Assembly (NCBI GenBank): GCA_023213395.1
Contig: CM041465.1
Location: 163,253,741-163,317,740 of the forward strand
Length of the DNA: 64,000 bases
DNA from: Cycas panzhihuaensis
Lineage: Eukaryota > Cycadophyta
Direction: 5' to 3'
Shown one piece after another: positions 23,034 to 40,136 of this stretch. A program made the position numbers and the translations under genes. Under the pieces are notes generated by a model. It made no database searches, had not been told where the DNA came from, and saw only the letters and a list, made by a program, of their open reading frames with translations. Each line of letters starts with the position of its first letter. Position 1 is the first letter of the stretch.

Positions 23034-25065
23034 ACTCTTTTGAGCTTTTAGAACTTTATTTAATATGAGCTCAGCTTATCATCTATAAACTAATGGTTAA
23101 CCCAGATTTCTAAATAAGACATTGAAAACATATTTATGATGCTTTACATATGAATAAGAACATAAATAGACCTCATGGCTACCTCTTGTAGAGTATTGGT
23201 ATAAATATTCCCACTAGTCAATTATTAACATGTCCCTTTATATAGTCTTATATGGATATCTTCCATGATATCATCATACTCTTGCCACTAATCTTTAAAT
23301 TATTGTAGTCTAATAAAAATTTTAATATATAGACTAAATTCTTCATACACTTAAACAAAATCTTGTAGTAGCCCAAAATTATAGGAAATAACTCATTAAT
23401 TGCCACCATTTTGATCAATTTTTTGATGTGGGTGACTTAGTTTTCCTTCACCTCCATCTATATAAGTAATGGTCCATCAAATGCAATAAAATCTAAAAGT
23501 TAACTCTATGTTATTATGGCCTATATAAAGTTCTTCATTGAATTGATGGAGTTACCTATACACTTAAACTCCCCCTCTTTCCCTATCCACCACCACCCCA
23601 CCCACCCACACATACATATAAAAAAAATCTGCAATGTATTCTATGTCTCTTACCTTAAGAAGTATCTCAACAAAAATATTATACCTCAATTTATCCTACT
23701 AATTTAGGATCAAGAGTATTATCTTGTTATTTGACATGACCATCTTCTAGCTAGTTGCTAATATTACCTTTAGAATAGGATATTTTAAAGTATTTGGTAT
23801 AGAGGGTCAATTGTGAACTAGACGAAGTAATATGGGAATTTATCAATTTTATTAAACAACATCATTATCTTCTTCTTGGCTTTTAGGACTCAACATCTCA
23901 AGGGAGGGGTCCTGTTACATGACCATCCTTTACTAATTATAAATTGTTAGCTAGCATATATGATAAGATACCTTGATGGTTGGTGCTACCCATTAATTTT
24001 TGTGTATGGGTGGCTTACATATACTAATATAATTGAAGGTTACTTTACCTATTAATAATACCATGTGCATGATATAATTCGAGAGTAAAAGGACAAGATA
24101 AATAATAAAGTAATAAAGAGATGAAAATATTCTATGAGGAGGGTGGGGTTGATGAACATTAGGATCTTCAAATCCTATGTATCAATAGGTGGGATCAATA
24201 GGGTTTGGCATACTTCCCATGGGTCATCATAGGCTAGTGACATGTGACATGATTAAGCAAAATACATAATCAATTGTAAAAATGAGCCAATCAATCATGC
24301 AATTCAAATAATGCTTCAATATATAATCTTTGAAGTGACTAAGATGGGAGAGAGAAGCATACAGGCACTTACTTGAGTTGACCTATTCATACCCATTCCC
24401 TATAGGCAGGAAACATTGCCACCTTGATGGCAGAGCCTCGCTACTTAGAAGCACAATGCAATGGCGAATACTGTTAATAACATATGTATATATAACAATT
24501 ATAATTATGACAAGAGCTAAGGGTGTCGGCAAGTGTCGTGGCAGAATGCATGAATATAGGAACAGGAGTAGAGACAACATAGGGGCTACCTACGTGCCAC
24601 TTTAGAGTCGACTAGAAGGTATGGTGGATGAGGGGAAATGCCCCCATCATAAGAGTACAAAGGAAAGATATGATGATAACATGAAAAAGACTGAATGAAC
24701 AAACCTGGTGGTTGCCATAGTTTAACCTCATTAATGACTTGCTTTCATAGGTGCGAACAGGTTGCAATGTGGAGTGCAAGATGGCCCGAGAGTTGGGCAC
24801 CTTGGTGACTGGACAAGTCTCTCAGGGGGGTCATCAAGAAGAGGCAGGCAACTCTCAAGGATGAGGTGAACAAGGCTGTCTACCTTGATGTTGAGGGCCT
24901 GAGGGATGTGTCAATAGAGACTTAGCGGTCGAGGCAAGGGTTCTCAAACATGGGCATCACACCTAGTCTCAAACATGGGCATCACACCTAGTGGACCTAG
25001 GTGAGATGGGATACCACGACCTAGGAGTCACAAAAGAGAACGATGGGTCCATGGTAGAAATGGAG
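23034..25065. repeat. right arm of the 2-kb inverted repeat
   Basis: Inverted copy of 15,345-17,351. It starts inside integrase at the point where left-arm similarity ends, then runs through the integrase tail (plus, 23,516-23,707 open), polypurine tract, LTR start at 23,913, and the Tat-type fragment with aRNH (on the minus strand, about 25,060-24,840). It differs from the left arm by a local tandem duplication of about 25 bp (CAAACATGGGCATCACACCT twice, near 24,935-24,985) and scattered substitutions. Confidence 0.9.
24840..25060 (-). pseudogene. archaeal-type RNase H fragment (right arm)
   Basis: Inverted counterpart of the fragment at 15,352-15,570. It encodes the same C-terminal half of an aRNH domain, interrupted by stops and by the 25-bp tandem duplication. 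It aligns with 52.85-53.02 kb of the Tat-type element. Confidence 0.7.
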
Positions 25066-28000
25066 CTCTTTATCTAGATTATTAACAACTGATATTCCAA
25101 TAAGGAAATAAAGCTATCATTATTCATTGAATAAAAGAATTGAGAAATGTGAGGATAATTATTTGTTTTGACACTAAATGAAGTAAGATAGGAGAAAAAT
25201 GGTTATTTAACATTGCTAAGCAATAAAAGATAATTATGTTAATACCATTATAGAATAATGTTTGGAATATGGTGTTCTTCTATTACAATCAATGAATTCT
25301 TAGGATGTATTTCAAGCATGTATAAAAGAATGAGATGAGGGGTATCAATTTTGTATTAGGATGTAAATAATTACAATCCTTTGCTAAAATACTCAAAAGA
25401 ATAAAGAGAATGTATTAGTTGGCCAAAGCACTTATAATAGAAAAATAAGTCCATTATAAATCTTAAACATATTTTAAGTAAAAGCCAATGTAGAGGAGAA
25501 TCTATGCTTAAACATTATGCAATATTAGGCACAAATGTTAGATTTAATTGTATTGAGTTGGTGTCTATCCTCTTGATGTTCCTAATAGACACACATGGAT
25601 AGCATTCAAAAATTTCAATATTAATTTGATATATAACAACAATATCAACCACACTAGTTTCAAAAGTATATATATAGGTGAAACATGCTCAATGACATAT
25701 ATATGGCATTATGAAAATATTTAGATAAATAATAAAACCTAGAAAGAGTTTCGGCCGTATCTATTTACCATTGCTTTAGCATAAAATCCTATATTTTGGT
25801 ATTTTGATATAGAAAAATAATAATAAACATTCAATTAGACTAATGTTAAGAGGTAATCCCCCCTAAAAAAGATTGCTTTTAGAATAGAGAGCATCCATTC
25901 AAACTATATTATAAAAGATTAAGAACTTTTCATTTGAAATCATTCAAATATTATTGATAATTAGCATAATAAGTTACTCTTGGATTTCTACATAAGATTC
26001 ACTCTATACCTAAGTGGAAAGTGAGACTACTACCTAGTCAATATTTTTATGAAAATACATTAGAAATAAAAAACATAATTATATAATTTTCACTAAACAT
26101 AACAAGCTTGAAATATGTATGTCACTTATCAGTCTAGTGAAATTCATCTAAGGAACTCCTAAATTAGGGGTTAAATTTTAAAATTCAAATTAACTAACTC
26201 TTAATTTGTGGGACTTTACTCACTATAAGGAAAATACTAACAATAGGTTATTGCGTTAATATTTTCCAATAGTAAAGTGAGAACAACCAACCTAAGGCCA
26301 TAAGGTTACCTATTCACTTTATTGATGAAGTATTATTAGGTGGTTTGCCTAAATCTTCTTACTATAATGTCTCCAACCTTAGCGATGAACTCTAAGGTAA
26401 ACCTTAGGGACTAAAGAAACTCAAAATGGTAGAAATAATAGAAAGTTAAAGCCCCCTATAGACTCTTTAGAGAGATAGCTTAGCCAACGTATGAAATTTT
26501 GAGGTTAGGTATAGCCTTATATGTTGTTAAACCACTTAGTCTTTTGTACCATTATAGGTACTTGAGTCACTTAGTAACCTAGGTGTTTAAGGATTGGTTT
26601 TAATAGGTAAAATGCACCAACATAAACATAGCCTTACTAAGTAACTAACCTTGTTTGGCTAAGAGTTTAGATTACTAAGGGCCTCACTTATATGGAGAGT
26701 CTTAATTTAGAAATAACTTCATTAGAAGAATGGAAAAAGAATCGACTTTAAGAAACAATTGATTTTAAGAGCCTATGTCCTATTAGGGGTAACTAGGGAT
26801 GATAACAAGGCAAGAAAATAATAATGTTTCAATAATATCATTGTATTAAATGTATCACTTGTGAAAATATCTCAGTCTTAAAGTGCTAAATGGATGATAC
26901 TATACTTGAAACTAGGGGGTGAAATCAAAGATTTCTTTAGAACCCTAGGTTTGAAGTTTATGCAATGGTTTTCTATTTTTATTTATTTATATTTTTTTAA
27001 TAATATAATATGCATATTTGCCTTTATAAATGTTAGTGACAAATATAAAAAATAACATAAGATAAAATAGAATAAAAATAAATAAAAGTTTAAATAGCAT
27101 GTCTAAGTTTTCTTTCTTTCTTTTTTTCTTTTTCAAGTCAAACCATTGTATAGTAGTGATGACCCTTTAGTATAAGATTCCATAAGAAAGGGGGTACTAT
27201 TTTGCCAAAATTATCCTATACTTGGCTTTACTTACTTCAGAAACATTTACAACTACTCCAAACCCTTAGAATAGTTTGTAGCTAATAAAAGTAACAAAAG
27301 AACTAAAATAAACAACTTATTTTCTTTCAAACAACCACCAATAGTTAACCATCCTTTAACCACTCTACTAGCCCAAGCCCAATCAGAACCTATAACTCTT
27401 TCTCAAATTTTCAACTTAATATTTAGTAATAAGCCAATAAAACCTCCATGAAATATCATGTAAATTATCTATGAATGTTTGTATGCCATGCCACCACAGC
27501 CATAATCACCTCAAACTTCATTTATCATATTGCATAACCTTGTTTTGACAACATGCAACCAATCCATGCCAACATCAATCATAGCGATATCAAAAGTTCC
27601 ATGACATTTGGGGTCATATCCAACCTCCAAATATTACATGTTAGTAAATTTCAATTAAGAAAATCATAATCCATGTAATTTAAAATATGTATAATGTTGC
27701 ATATTACTACATTTCTCTACCAATGCTACCTAAATAAAATATCCAGCTCAATAACATGCCACCACTAATAAAAACATATCAATCTCTATTTTACCATCTC
27801 TACCATAATATCATGCCATAGGGTACTTCATGTCTTTGCCATAGTTACCTTAAAGAGTAATCAAATACTACAACATATATTGATTTAAGGTAATAAGTAT
27901 CCTTATAGGTCATGAAGGCAATCACACTAAACACCCTGCATATATAACTTATTTACAACTTCAAATGCTTGAGAATATTAGAACTATACCTGAGTAATCA

Positions 28001-28764
28001 ACTAACTCACATGACTTATGCCATTGAAGAGGGAAATGTCATTTCCTCTTGAACTATAGACACGGTATAAGGACATATTTGTTAGAGCATTTTGAATGCT
28101 CCATGTCTAATTAGACTATATTTGGAGCAAATATGAAGTGTCAAAGGATGATGGGCATAGGATCAACTTAAGTATATCTAATATTACATCCATCGCCTCT
28201 TAAGATGATGAAGCCATGATTAATATTAATCTTGTTTATGTATATACTCCATGAAAAGAATGCACTAGTTGTGCAATGTTGAATATAATAAATCCAAAAT
28301 AGATAAGCATATAAATATCGAATGAGTAAAGAAGGATCAATAAAAGAAAATGAATTAATGACTATGTTGATTTAGCTAAGCTAGCTTCCATCACTATCTA
28401 TAATACCAAAAAATATAAAAGGGTGATAGTTTCCCCAACACACACAATTTCCAAATATAGGGTAGTAATGATTAAACTAGTCAATATAGGCCTTGTATTT
28501 TGTGTAATATTTTTCCTGGAAAAATAACCCTTGCAAATGGTCCATTTGAATGTTGACACTTAATCTAGGAAGACTACCATCTATGTGTATGTGATTAGTT
28601 TTGACAGAAATACTCTCATATCTAACATAACCAGGATCATTAAAAAGTGTCATCCAAAAATAAACTATTAGAATAATACACTAAACATTAAAAGTTTCAC
28701 CTATTATTAGGCCAATAACTCTTTGAATAAACGAAATGCACAAAATTAATACAATGACAAATGT
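25066..28764. other. AT-rich region, no gene seen
   Basis: No open frame of note and no LTR, domain or RNA gene was recognised over 3.7 kb. A small imperfect inverted repeat (GGAAAATACTAAC with GTTAATATTTTCC, about 26,229-26,267) is the only structure noted. It is probably very old repeat sequence. Confidence 0.4.
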
Positions 28765-28932
28765 GGGAGATGATGTTAATATGCCTATACATCTTGTAAA
28801 TATATATAAAGAAAGACAGAGAGATTACTAGTGTAGTTGTTTCACACAATAGTCTTGGTTACCACTTTACTACTTTAGATTATATCTAGTTGATGATTTA
28901 GAAGATGTATATGCATATTAATATCATCTCCC
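28765..28932. repeat. 168-bp foldback at the edge of a simple-sequence tract
   Basis: Arms 28,765-28,801 and 28,896-28,932 are reverse complements with about three mismatches in 37 bases; the outer end is GGGAGATGAT. No target duplication is visible. The TA repeat begins immediately after the right arm. It could be a MITE-like element or a locally formed hairpin. Confidence 0.7.
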
Positions 28933-29003
<71 letters not shown>

Positions 29004-29105
29004 TGTATGTATGTCTATATATATATATATATATATACATACATATATATCTATATGTACATACATATATATATATTTATCTATATATATATATATATAC
29101 ATATA

Positions 29106-29138
<33 letters not shown>

Positions 29139-29427
29139 GTGTATGTATGTATGTATGTATATGTATGTATGTATATATATATATGTATGTATGTATGTAT
29201 ATATGTATGTATGTATATATATGTATGTATGTATGTATGTATATATATGTATGTATGTATGTATATATATATATAGATATATATATATATGTATGTATAT
29301 ATCTATATATATATATGTATGTATATATATATGTATGTATGTATATATATATATATCTATATGGATGTATATGTATATATATATATCTATATGTATGTAT
29401 ATGTATATATATATATATCTATATGTA

Positions 29428-29484
<57 letters not shown>

Positions 29485-29603
29485 ATATGTATATATATAT
29501 ATGTATGTATGTATATATATATATATGTATATATATAGATATGTATATATATATGTATGTATGTATGTATGTATATATATATATGTATATATATAGATAT
29601 GTA

Positions 29604-29636
<33 letters not shown>

Positions 29637-30007
29637 ATATATATATATGTATGTATATATATATATATATTTATATATATAAATAAATAAATAAATAAAT
29701 AAATAAATATATATATATATATATACATATATATATACTTATATATATATATATGTATGTATATATATATATATACATAAATAAATAAATAAATAAATAT
29801 ATATATACACATATATATATATATGTATATATATACACATATATATGTATATCTATATATATACATATATATATATCTATATATATGTATATATACATAT
29901 ATACATATATATATATATATCTATATATATGTATATATAGATATAGATATATATATATATATATATATGGATATGTATATATAGATATATATATATATGT
30001 ATATATG

Positions 30008-30056
<49 letters not shown>

Positions 30057-30802
30057 ATATATATATATATACATAAATAAATAAATAAATAAATAAATAT
30101 ATTTATTTATGTGTATATATATATATACATATATATATACATATACATATAGATATATGTATATATATACATATATATATACATATACATATAGATATAT
30201 GTATATATATACATATACATATATATATGTATATGTATATAAATATATATATATATCTATATCTATATATATATATATATATATAGATATATATATATAT
30301 ATATACATATATATACATACATATCTATATATATATGTATATAGGTATGTATGTATATATGTATCTATATATATATATAAATATGTATATATATATATAT
30401 ACATACATACATACATATATATATGTATATATATGTATGTATATATATATATATATACATACATATATATACATATATATATATGTATGTATGTATATAT
30501 ATATATATACATTATATATATACATACATATATATACATATATATATATGTATGTATATATGTATATATATATATATATATGTATCTATCGATATATATA
30601 TATATGTATGTATACATATATATATATGTATACATATATATATATATATATCTATCTATGCATACATATATATATATATATATACATATATATATACACA
30701 TACATACATATATATATATACATACATACATATATATATGTATGTATATATATATACATACATATATATATATATCTATACATACATATATATATATACA
30801 TA

Positions 30803-30838
<36 letters not shown>

Positions 30839-30934
30839 TACATATATATATATCTATATATCGATATACATACATATATATATGTATATATGTATGTGTA
30901 TATATATATATACACATACATATATATATATGTA

Positions 30935-30966
<32 letters not shown>

Positions 30967-31554
30967 CATACATACATATATATATGTATGTATGTATGTA
31001 TATATATATGTATATATATAGATATAGATATATATGTATATGTATATATATATATATGTATGTATGTATAGATACATATATATGTATATATATATATATG
31101 TATGTATGTATAGATATATATATACATATATATATATATACATATATATATGTATATATACATACATACATATATATATATATATACATACATACATATA
31201 TGTATGTATGCATGTATGTATATATACATATATATATGTATATATATATATATACATACATACATACATACATACATATATGTATGTATGTATGTATGCA
31301 TATATACATATATATATGTATATATATATACATATATATATGTATATATACATGCATACATACATACATACATATATACATACATACACATATATATCTA
31401 TATATATACATACATATATATATACATACACATATATATCTATATATATACAGATATATATATATACATACATATATACATATATATATACATACACATA
31501 TATATCTATATATATACATATATATATGTATATATATAGATATATATGTGTATG

Positions 31555-31587
<33 letters not shown>

Positions 31588-31806
31588 ATATGTATGTATG
31601 TATATATGTATGTATGTATATATGTATGTATGTATATATGTATATATATATATATGTATATATGTATATATGTATGTATATATGTATGTATGTATATATA
31701 TATGTATGTATGTATATATATATGTATATATATATGTATGTATGTATGTATATATGTATATATATATAGATATATATGTGTGTGTATATATATATATATG
31801 TATATA
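28933..31806. repeat. giant compound simple-sequence tract 1
   Basis: About 2.9 kb built almost only from TA, TATG/GTAT, ATAC/CATA, with a GA run (about 28,960-29,000), AAAT runs (about 29,683-29,707, 29,777-29,797 and 30,073-30,107) and a GT run (about 30,021-30,051). The long Tyr-Ile-type open frames on both strands are artefacts of the repeat, because the short units avoid stops. Such DNA can slip, extrude cruciforms and, at GT runs, adopt Z-form; these are known properties, not observations here. Confidence 0.97.
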
Positions 31807-33149
31807 GTTGATACTAACATTCTCTGGCATTAGAAATAAGTAAGTCAAAGTTTTCAAATAGATCCAGTGATCTGTAATTATAGGAGAGATAAAATAACCC
31901 CAACATCTTTTGAGTGATAAGAGCCAATCAACTAAAATTAGATCAACAACAATGTTGATCCACCACCATAGGCACCTCTTAAAAATGACAAATAGAAAAT
32001 GAAGATACCTACCATGATCTGCCTTGATACTCTAACCATAGATATGGAATGTATGTAAATAACAAGAACTGCTACAACATTGATAAAATGTTGGATTGAA
32101 TCCTTACCAAGTTCCCATAATAACAATGATAATCTCTTTTGAAGTAACGAATATGCTTAATACATCCTTTTCAATTTATAACCTTTGCGATCATCTCTTT
32201 TAAATAAATCCACAAAGAGGGAAATAATTATTTCCTGGGTAATGAGTACCATCAACTACAACAATGCACATTGATTTATTAAACTCTAATATGGAGTCTA
32301 ATCTACTTTGAATTGACTACTAATAAATTTTGACTTAGAATAATGCACCATTAATATCCATATTAATAGCAATCACAAGAACTAACATTGTTAATGATGG
32401 AGAAAATCCCTTCTTTCGCTTTAGTTAAGCACCATGCCATGTTGAAATTGATCAACACTTCAAGAAACTTGCACACAGAGCATGAACAAGCCCATATATT
32501 CTTGTTCAAACAACATCATTAAATCATTCATAATAATATGCTAATCACTCAAATCATGATCTAATCCACCATGTAAACATAATGTTGATCCTTCATAAGT
32601 AAGACAAAGACATGAGCACCACATAATCATTATATGAAATATAGCTCAATTTGTAGAAAAACCACTACAATGACCATCTCTCTAGGCTAATCACGCTATG
32701 GATATGACAACTACAAACCATAGAAAATGACATCATCACTTATTACCTGACTAGCAACATATGTTAACAAACTACCAACATTTGTCTTCATGCCAAAAGC
32801 TAAGCCAAAAGAGACATTTACTGGATAACATTGAAGACTCGACAAGGCTACCCAAAGAAGTACTTTGATAAATTTTGTATAGGGTAAACATCCCAGAATC
32901 ATGTAACTGTAATAACCCATATAGGAATTCTAAACTAATTAGTCAAATTTATTTCATAGAGGCCACTCAGTCCTACTCTGGCCTATATTATGGAAACTTG
33001 AATCTCTAACAGTCTCAACTTTACCTATTGTTAGAGTCATCTCCTTATTAGTTAAATCATCCATACAATTGTTATATCAATATATAATATGTTAAAAGGT
33101 GATGTCATGAATTCTTTATATTATACCCTTGACTTCACTAAAGAGATAC
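31807..33149. other. AT-rich region, no gene seen
   Basis: Short open stretches only. No retrotransposon domain, LTR edge or RNA gene was recognised between tract 1 and the LTR at 33,150. Confidence 0.4.
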
Positions 33150-33570
33150 TGTTAGTGATAGTTAAGTTAAGTTAACTATATACTTAATGCTTCATTAGGG
33201 GATAGTAATCGTGTGTAGGTGCAATGAAGAGATGTGTCTTTATATGAAAGGTTATGATAAGTAGGCATAACCATACACAAAATAATATGGTACCATTTTA
33301 GGGTATATTTATTCATACCTCCTTGGTATTCCAACCATCAACTTGTATCGATGTGATCTCATCTGTTTACTCATGTTCCATTTCACCCTTGAAACTCTAT
33401 GTATTATTTTATATTTTAATATATTATATTGGTGAGTTTTCTGTCTCAAGAGTTTCCCATGATAAATTTGGTGTTCGAGTTCCCTTGTATATATTTGTGG
33501 CATGTAATAGTCTCTTCCTCTGGTTGGTTTAACAGTTGACCTATAATCTACATATACATAAAGCTTCACA
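33150..33570 (+). repeat. 5' LTR of the 33-40 kb element
   Basis: It starts TGTTAGTGATAG and ends TTCACA directly before the primer site. The segments TACTTAATGCTTCATTA, AACTTGTATCGATGTGATCT and TGGTTGGTTTAACA are shared in order with 40,146-40,564. Confidence 0.88.
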
Positions 33571-33582
33571 TGGTATTAGAGC
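33571..33582 (+). other. primer-binding site, initiator tRNA-Met type
   Basis: TGGTATTAGAGC, eleven of twelve bases of the initiator-Met primer site, directly after the LTR. The single change is C to T. Confidence 0.85.
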
Positions 33583-34520
33583 TTGAGGAAGTGAGAAATA
33601 ATGTTAGAACTTAAATATGAGATTGAAAATGAGTGAATTATTACTAACCAGTCAAATTCAAAGATTAAAGGTCCATAGATTAGGTTGACACTGAGAAAAC
33701 AGGCCATCCAAAGTTGCCAAAATATATTGGGCACCTCATATGCTTATGGAACCAATAGTGGAAGCCATACAACAAAGTTGGGCATTAACAGAAGCCATAC
33801 AATGATGTTGGGCTCAAACTGGGCATCATATAATAGTGTTAGGAAAATTTTAAAGGCATTAGGTACCATTCATTTTGCTAGACTCTAAATTGAAGTTGTA
33901 CAATAGAGAATAGTCCTAAAACCATTCAAAATAGGTCATGCCCTTTCCAAAGCATTATAAATATATATATATAAATAAAATATATTAATATTTCAATAAA
34001 ACACTAACATCAAAGTGTACAAATTAAATCACTATTCTATATCCTTTAAAGATTAATCATTATGTAAAGGAAACATTGTGCCATCTTTCAAAGACAAAAT
34101 TTAGTAATATAAAGGGCTATAGATCATATCTAAATAGAATATTAATAGTTTTTCTGAAGCATTGCTATTTACTACATCAAAATGAAGATTGAACATATCA
34201 TATAAATGTTGAAAAATGATATATATCAAATGAATTAACATTAGAATGATATTACATTTAAAACTTGATGCTTTTAAGCATGTAGAGAAATAAATTATCA
34301 TGTAGGTCAATAATTGAGTAGTCGCTATTTTTAGAAGTTAACATTTATCATTAATATTTAATATGGTATAATTAACCATACATCTATCATATTCGATATA
34401 AAATTTTGATTGTGATAAATTCAATCGCTCAAGTTAATCACCGATTGATAATTTATTATAATTACACATTTTAAGTTTTATTGCCTTTAGAGATTGAAGT
34501 GTTGATTTATTCAATTGGTA

Positions 34521-37226
<2,706 letters not shown>

Positions 37227-37689
37227 ATATATAGTTTTATCTAATAATCAATTTTTTAAGCATGCACTGTAGTAATAATATCATATAATATTTTTGGAGG
37301 TGTACGATTGAAGAGAATATTTAATTTTAATATTTAGTTAAAACTTTGATTAAAGTGTTTTGAAAGTGATTTATTCTATTTTTAAGCACTTTTACTACAT
37401 TTATTCAAAGTAATTTTATCTAGGATTAGCCTAGTAATACACCACATCTATGTATAGAAGTATATTACCTTCATCAAGGAGTTTGGAGTGTTAAAAGGAA
37501 ATGTTTTTATATTAGATCTTTAATTGACGATGAAAAGCATATCATCTATATAGAATATGTGGAATATATATCAAAATCTTAGTGAAGTGATATATGAAGT
37601 AGTGATTTAGGATTTGTAATATGTTAAATAGTGTAAACTAAGACTTGTAGTCATGTTTGGCAATTAAGTAGAAGTTAACTTAGAGTATG

Positions 37690-38520
37690 TGTAGACATGG
37701 GTGCCAAAACAAACCATATTACTGCAAGTAATTTTTGACAACACCATTTTTGATGAGTGGATGTCCAACATAGAGCTTGTATTGATGGTCTAGGAGATTT
37801 TAGATCTAACTTACAAGGCTCCACCCAAGAAAAAGAAAGGGGAACCTAATGTTGAACAAGATAAACTCACACAAAGAAAGTAGCTTCATGCCACTGGTCT
37901 ATTGAAGCTCTCACTTACCCTAAGTCAAAGAGTGTTTATCCATAAGTTAAATATGCCACACTCACATTTAGAAGACACTATGTGATATGTTTAAACAAAA
38001 GAAAATAAATCATTTGGTCATCTTATTAGGTGAATAATTTAACTCTTACATTGAGGATGAGAGTAACATTAGCACCTAGATGAATAAGTTGATTAATATA
38101 AAAAATAAGCCAAAAGGAATAGAAGTTGACTTGATTAGTGATAAAATCTTATTCACAATTATCATGAACAAGTTACGAGTAGCTTACAACATCTTTCAAA
38201 TTGTGTATAACATTGGCAAGATGTTGTAAGATACCTCATTTCAGAAGTTGAAAATATTACTTCCTATAGAAGAATCTAAGTTTAAACACAATGGGTTTAT
38301 CCTCAAAAGTTTAGAAGAATGAGGATGAAGATAGGGATAAACGTTCACATGAAGAGGATATTGATAAAGGGAAGAACAAGAAATATAATGGTTTATATAC
38401 CTATTACAAAAAGATGGGCCACAGGGAAAGGGATTGCTGGGTGAGGAAAAAGAACTTAACACATGCTAATAAGAAGGAGAAGGTTGTAGCTTATTGTATA
38501 CAAGTATGAACTCACTCAGG
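37690..38520 (+). pseudogene. copia-type gag remnant with decayed zinc knuckle
   Basis: Plus-strand fragments run through several stops to a nucleocapsid motif at about 38,394-38,450: YTYYKKMGHRERDCW, which fits CX2CX4HX4C with the first two Cys changed to Tyr. Basic residues (RKKN) follow, as usual. The upstream part (for example KKKGEPNVEQDKLTQRK) is hydrophilic and gag-like. The two Cys-to-Tyr changes are G-to-A on this strand, as expected from deamination of the other strand. Confidence 0.65.
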
Positions 38521-40136
38521 TGAACAATAATATATCTCTCCTAAAAATTAGAGTTTTGAAGTGTTAAACTAAAATCTTAGCCAGATAAATGTCATACTCA
38601 GTAATATTAATGTGGTGTTAGTCAAAAATACTAAAATAGTCATAGTGAAAGGTGGTTGTCTCAAGAAGGTATGATATACACCTAGTATGAATCATAATCT
38701 TCTTTTAAATCAAGATACCAGGGTATACTCTCCTAGAGATAAGTTAAAAGCAAAATAATTTAAAGTGATAGGTGAAAAGATATATGAAAATCATAAAAAA
38801 ATATTAAGGAGTAATCATGGAAAAGCCAACAATAATCATGTTTCTAAGTTTTATTTTAATCATAGTATTGAGTTAATCCCATATGATGGATTTGACATAT
38901 GGAAAGTTGATAGCTTGATCGACATGGCATTGTGTAGGGTATAAACACAACATATGCCATCTAATTTTGGAACATAAGCTATGAGAACTATTATTTACAT
39001 TACGAATTGGATTCTAACCTTTGCAGTTCAAAGTGTGATATCACATAAAAGATGGACCAATTAGAAACCTTCCATTAAAAAAATCTTTAGGTGCATTGCA
39101 AATGCACTAATCTCTAATAGACATATGAATAAATTTGACCATAGTCACAAAAGTGCTATTGTGAGATATTATAGAAATAGTCATAGATTATGGGATCTAA
39201 TAATACATAAGTTTCTTTATTGTTAGGATATAAAGATAAATGAAGCATCAACATAGCAGTCTGATAAGCCTATGCTATTAGATGTTTGTTATCCCCCCTT
39301 CACAACATCTTCTAATCTTATAAAGCTTGAGCTCCAAGAGGAGGATGAAGTAAAAGGTAATGAAAAACACCAATTACTCATTAAGGAGATGGAAACCTCC
39401 TTTATTTTATTATTGGTTGTAATTGAGGATGTAACAAAAAGGCTGATTAAAACTCAAACTACTAGTCTACTTCAAATGATAAAAGTCATTCACTCTTATA
39501 TTCTTGATTCATTATCACAAATGAATAATTCTTAGAAAGCAATTATGGAGGAGAAAAAAGATTCTGTACATGGAAATATCCCTTCTATTTGAATTGACCC
39601 TAAGATAATAATTACACCTATTGATTAGAAGCTAATAACCAGGTTAAATATAATAGTTACAGTTGGTGGGGACTTACATTAAACTAATATTTAATCCACA
39701 TTTCTTAACCTAGACTTGAGGAGATTATATTAGGCACAAACCTCTGAGGTCATTAATGAAGGATAAAATAAACTATTGTGCCAATTAAATTGCATTAATG
39801 GTATATATTCTATGTTCAATTTGGACTTGTCTTCAGTTGATGAAACATTATGACCTATGAAAGAAACTCATAGTTTAGGGGAAGAGTACCTATAAGACCA
39901 AGTATTGACATTAGAAGTGAGATACTAGTCAATTGTTTAAGAGGTGTTTAATGAAAGTAAGCTTTAAATGGAATCTTCTTTTACCACTAACCAATTTGTA
40001 AATCAATTAATGGAGCTGTTATATGAATGTTACTAGTCAACACTCAATAAGATCATCCTTAAGGGGGAATCAGTCTATAGGGATAGATCTCATGACTAAT
40101 AGAGCAATTAATTTTACTTCATCCCCTATTCACATT
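38521..40136 (+). other. post-gag interior, no RT or integrase recognised
   Basis: One open stretch of 87 residues (39,272-39,535) is acidic and leucine-rich and was not recognised. I looked for YVDD, the integrase core and RNase H motifs in the plus frames and saw none, so this may be a gag-only element or a pol lost to decay. Confidence 0.4.

Noticed and set aside
24378-24605. Plus-strand 75-residue open frame and its minus-strand partner
   Set aside because: It lies in the non-coding 3' part of the Tat-type fragment and has no counterpart open frame at 52.35-52.6 kb.
28875-31857. Many long open frames of Tyr, Ile, Val, Cys, Met on both strands
   Set aside because: They are translations of TA, TATG and ATAC repeats, open on both strands at once, with no protein-like composition.
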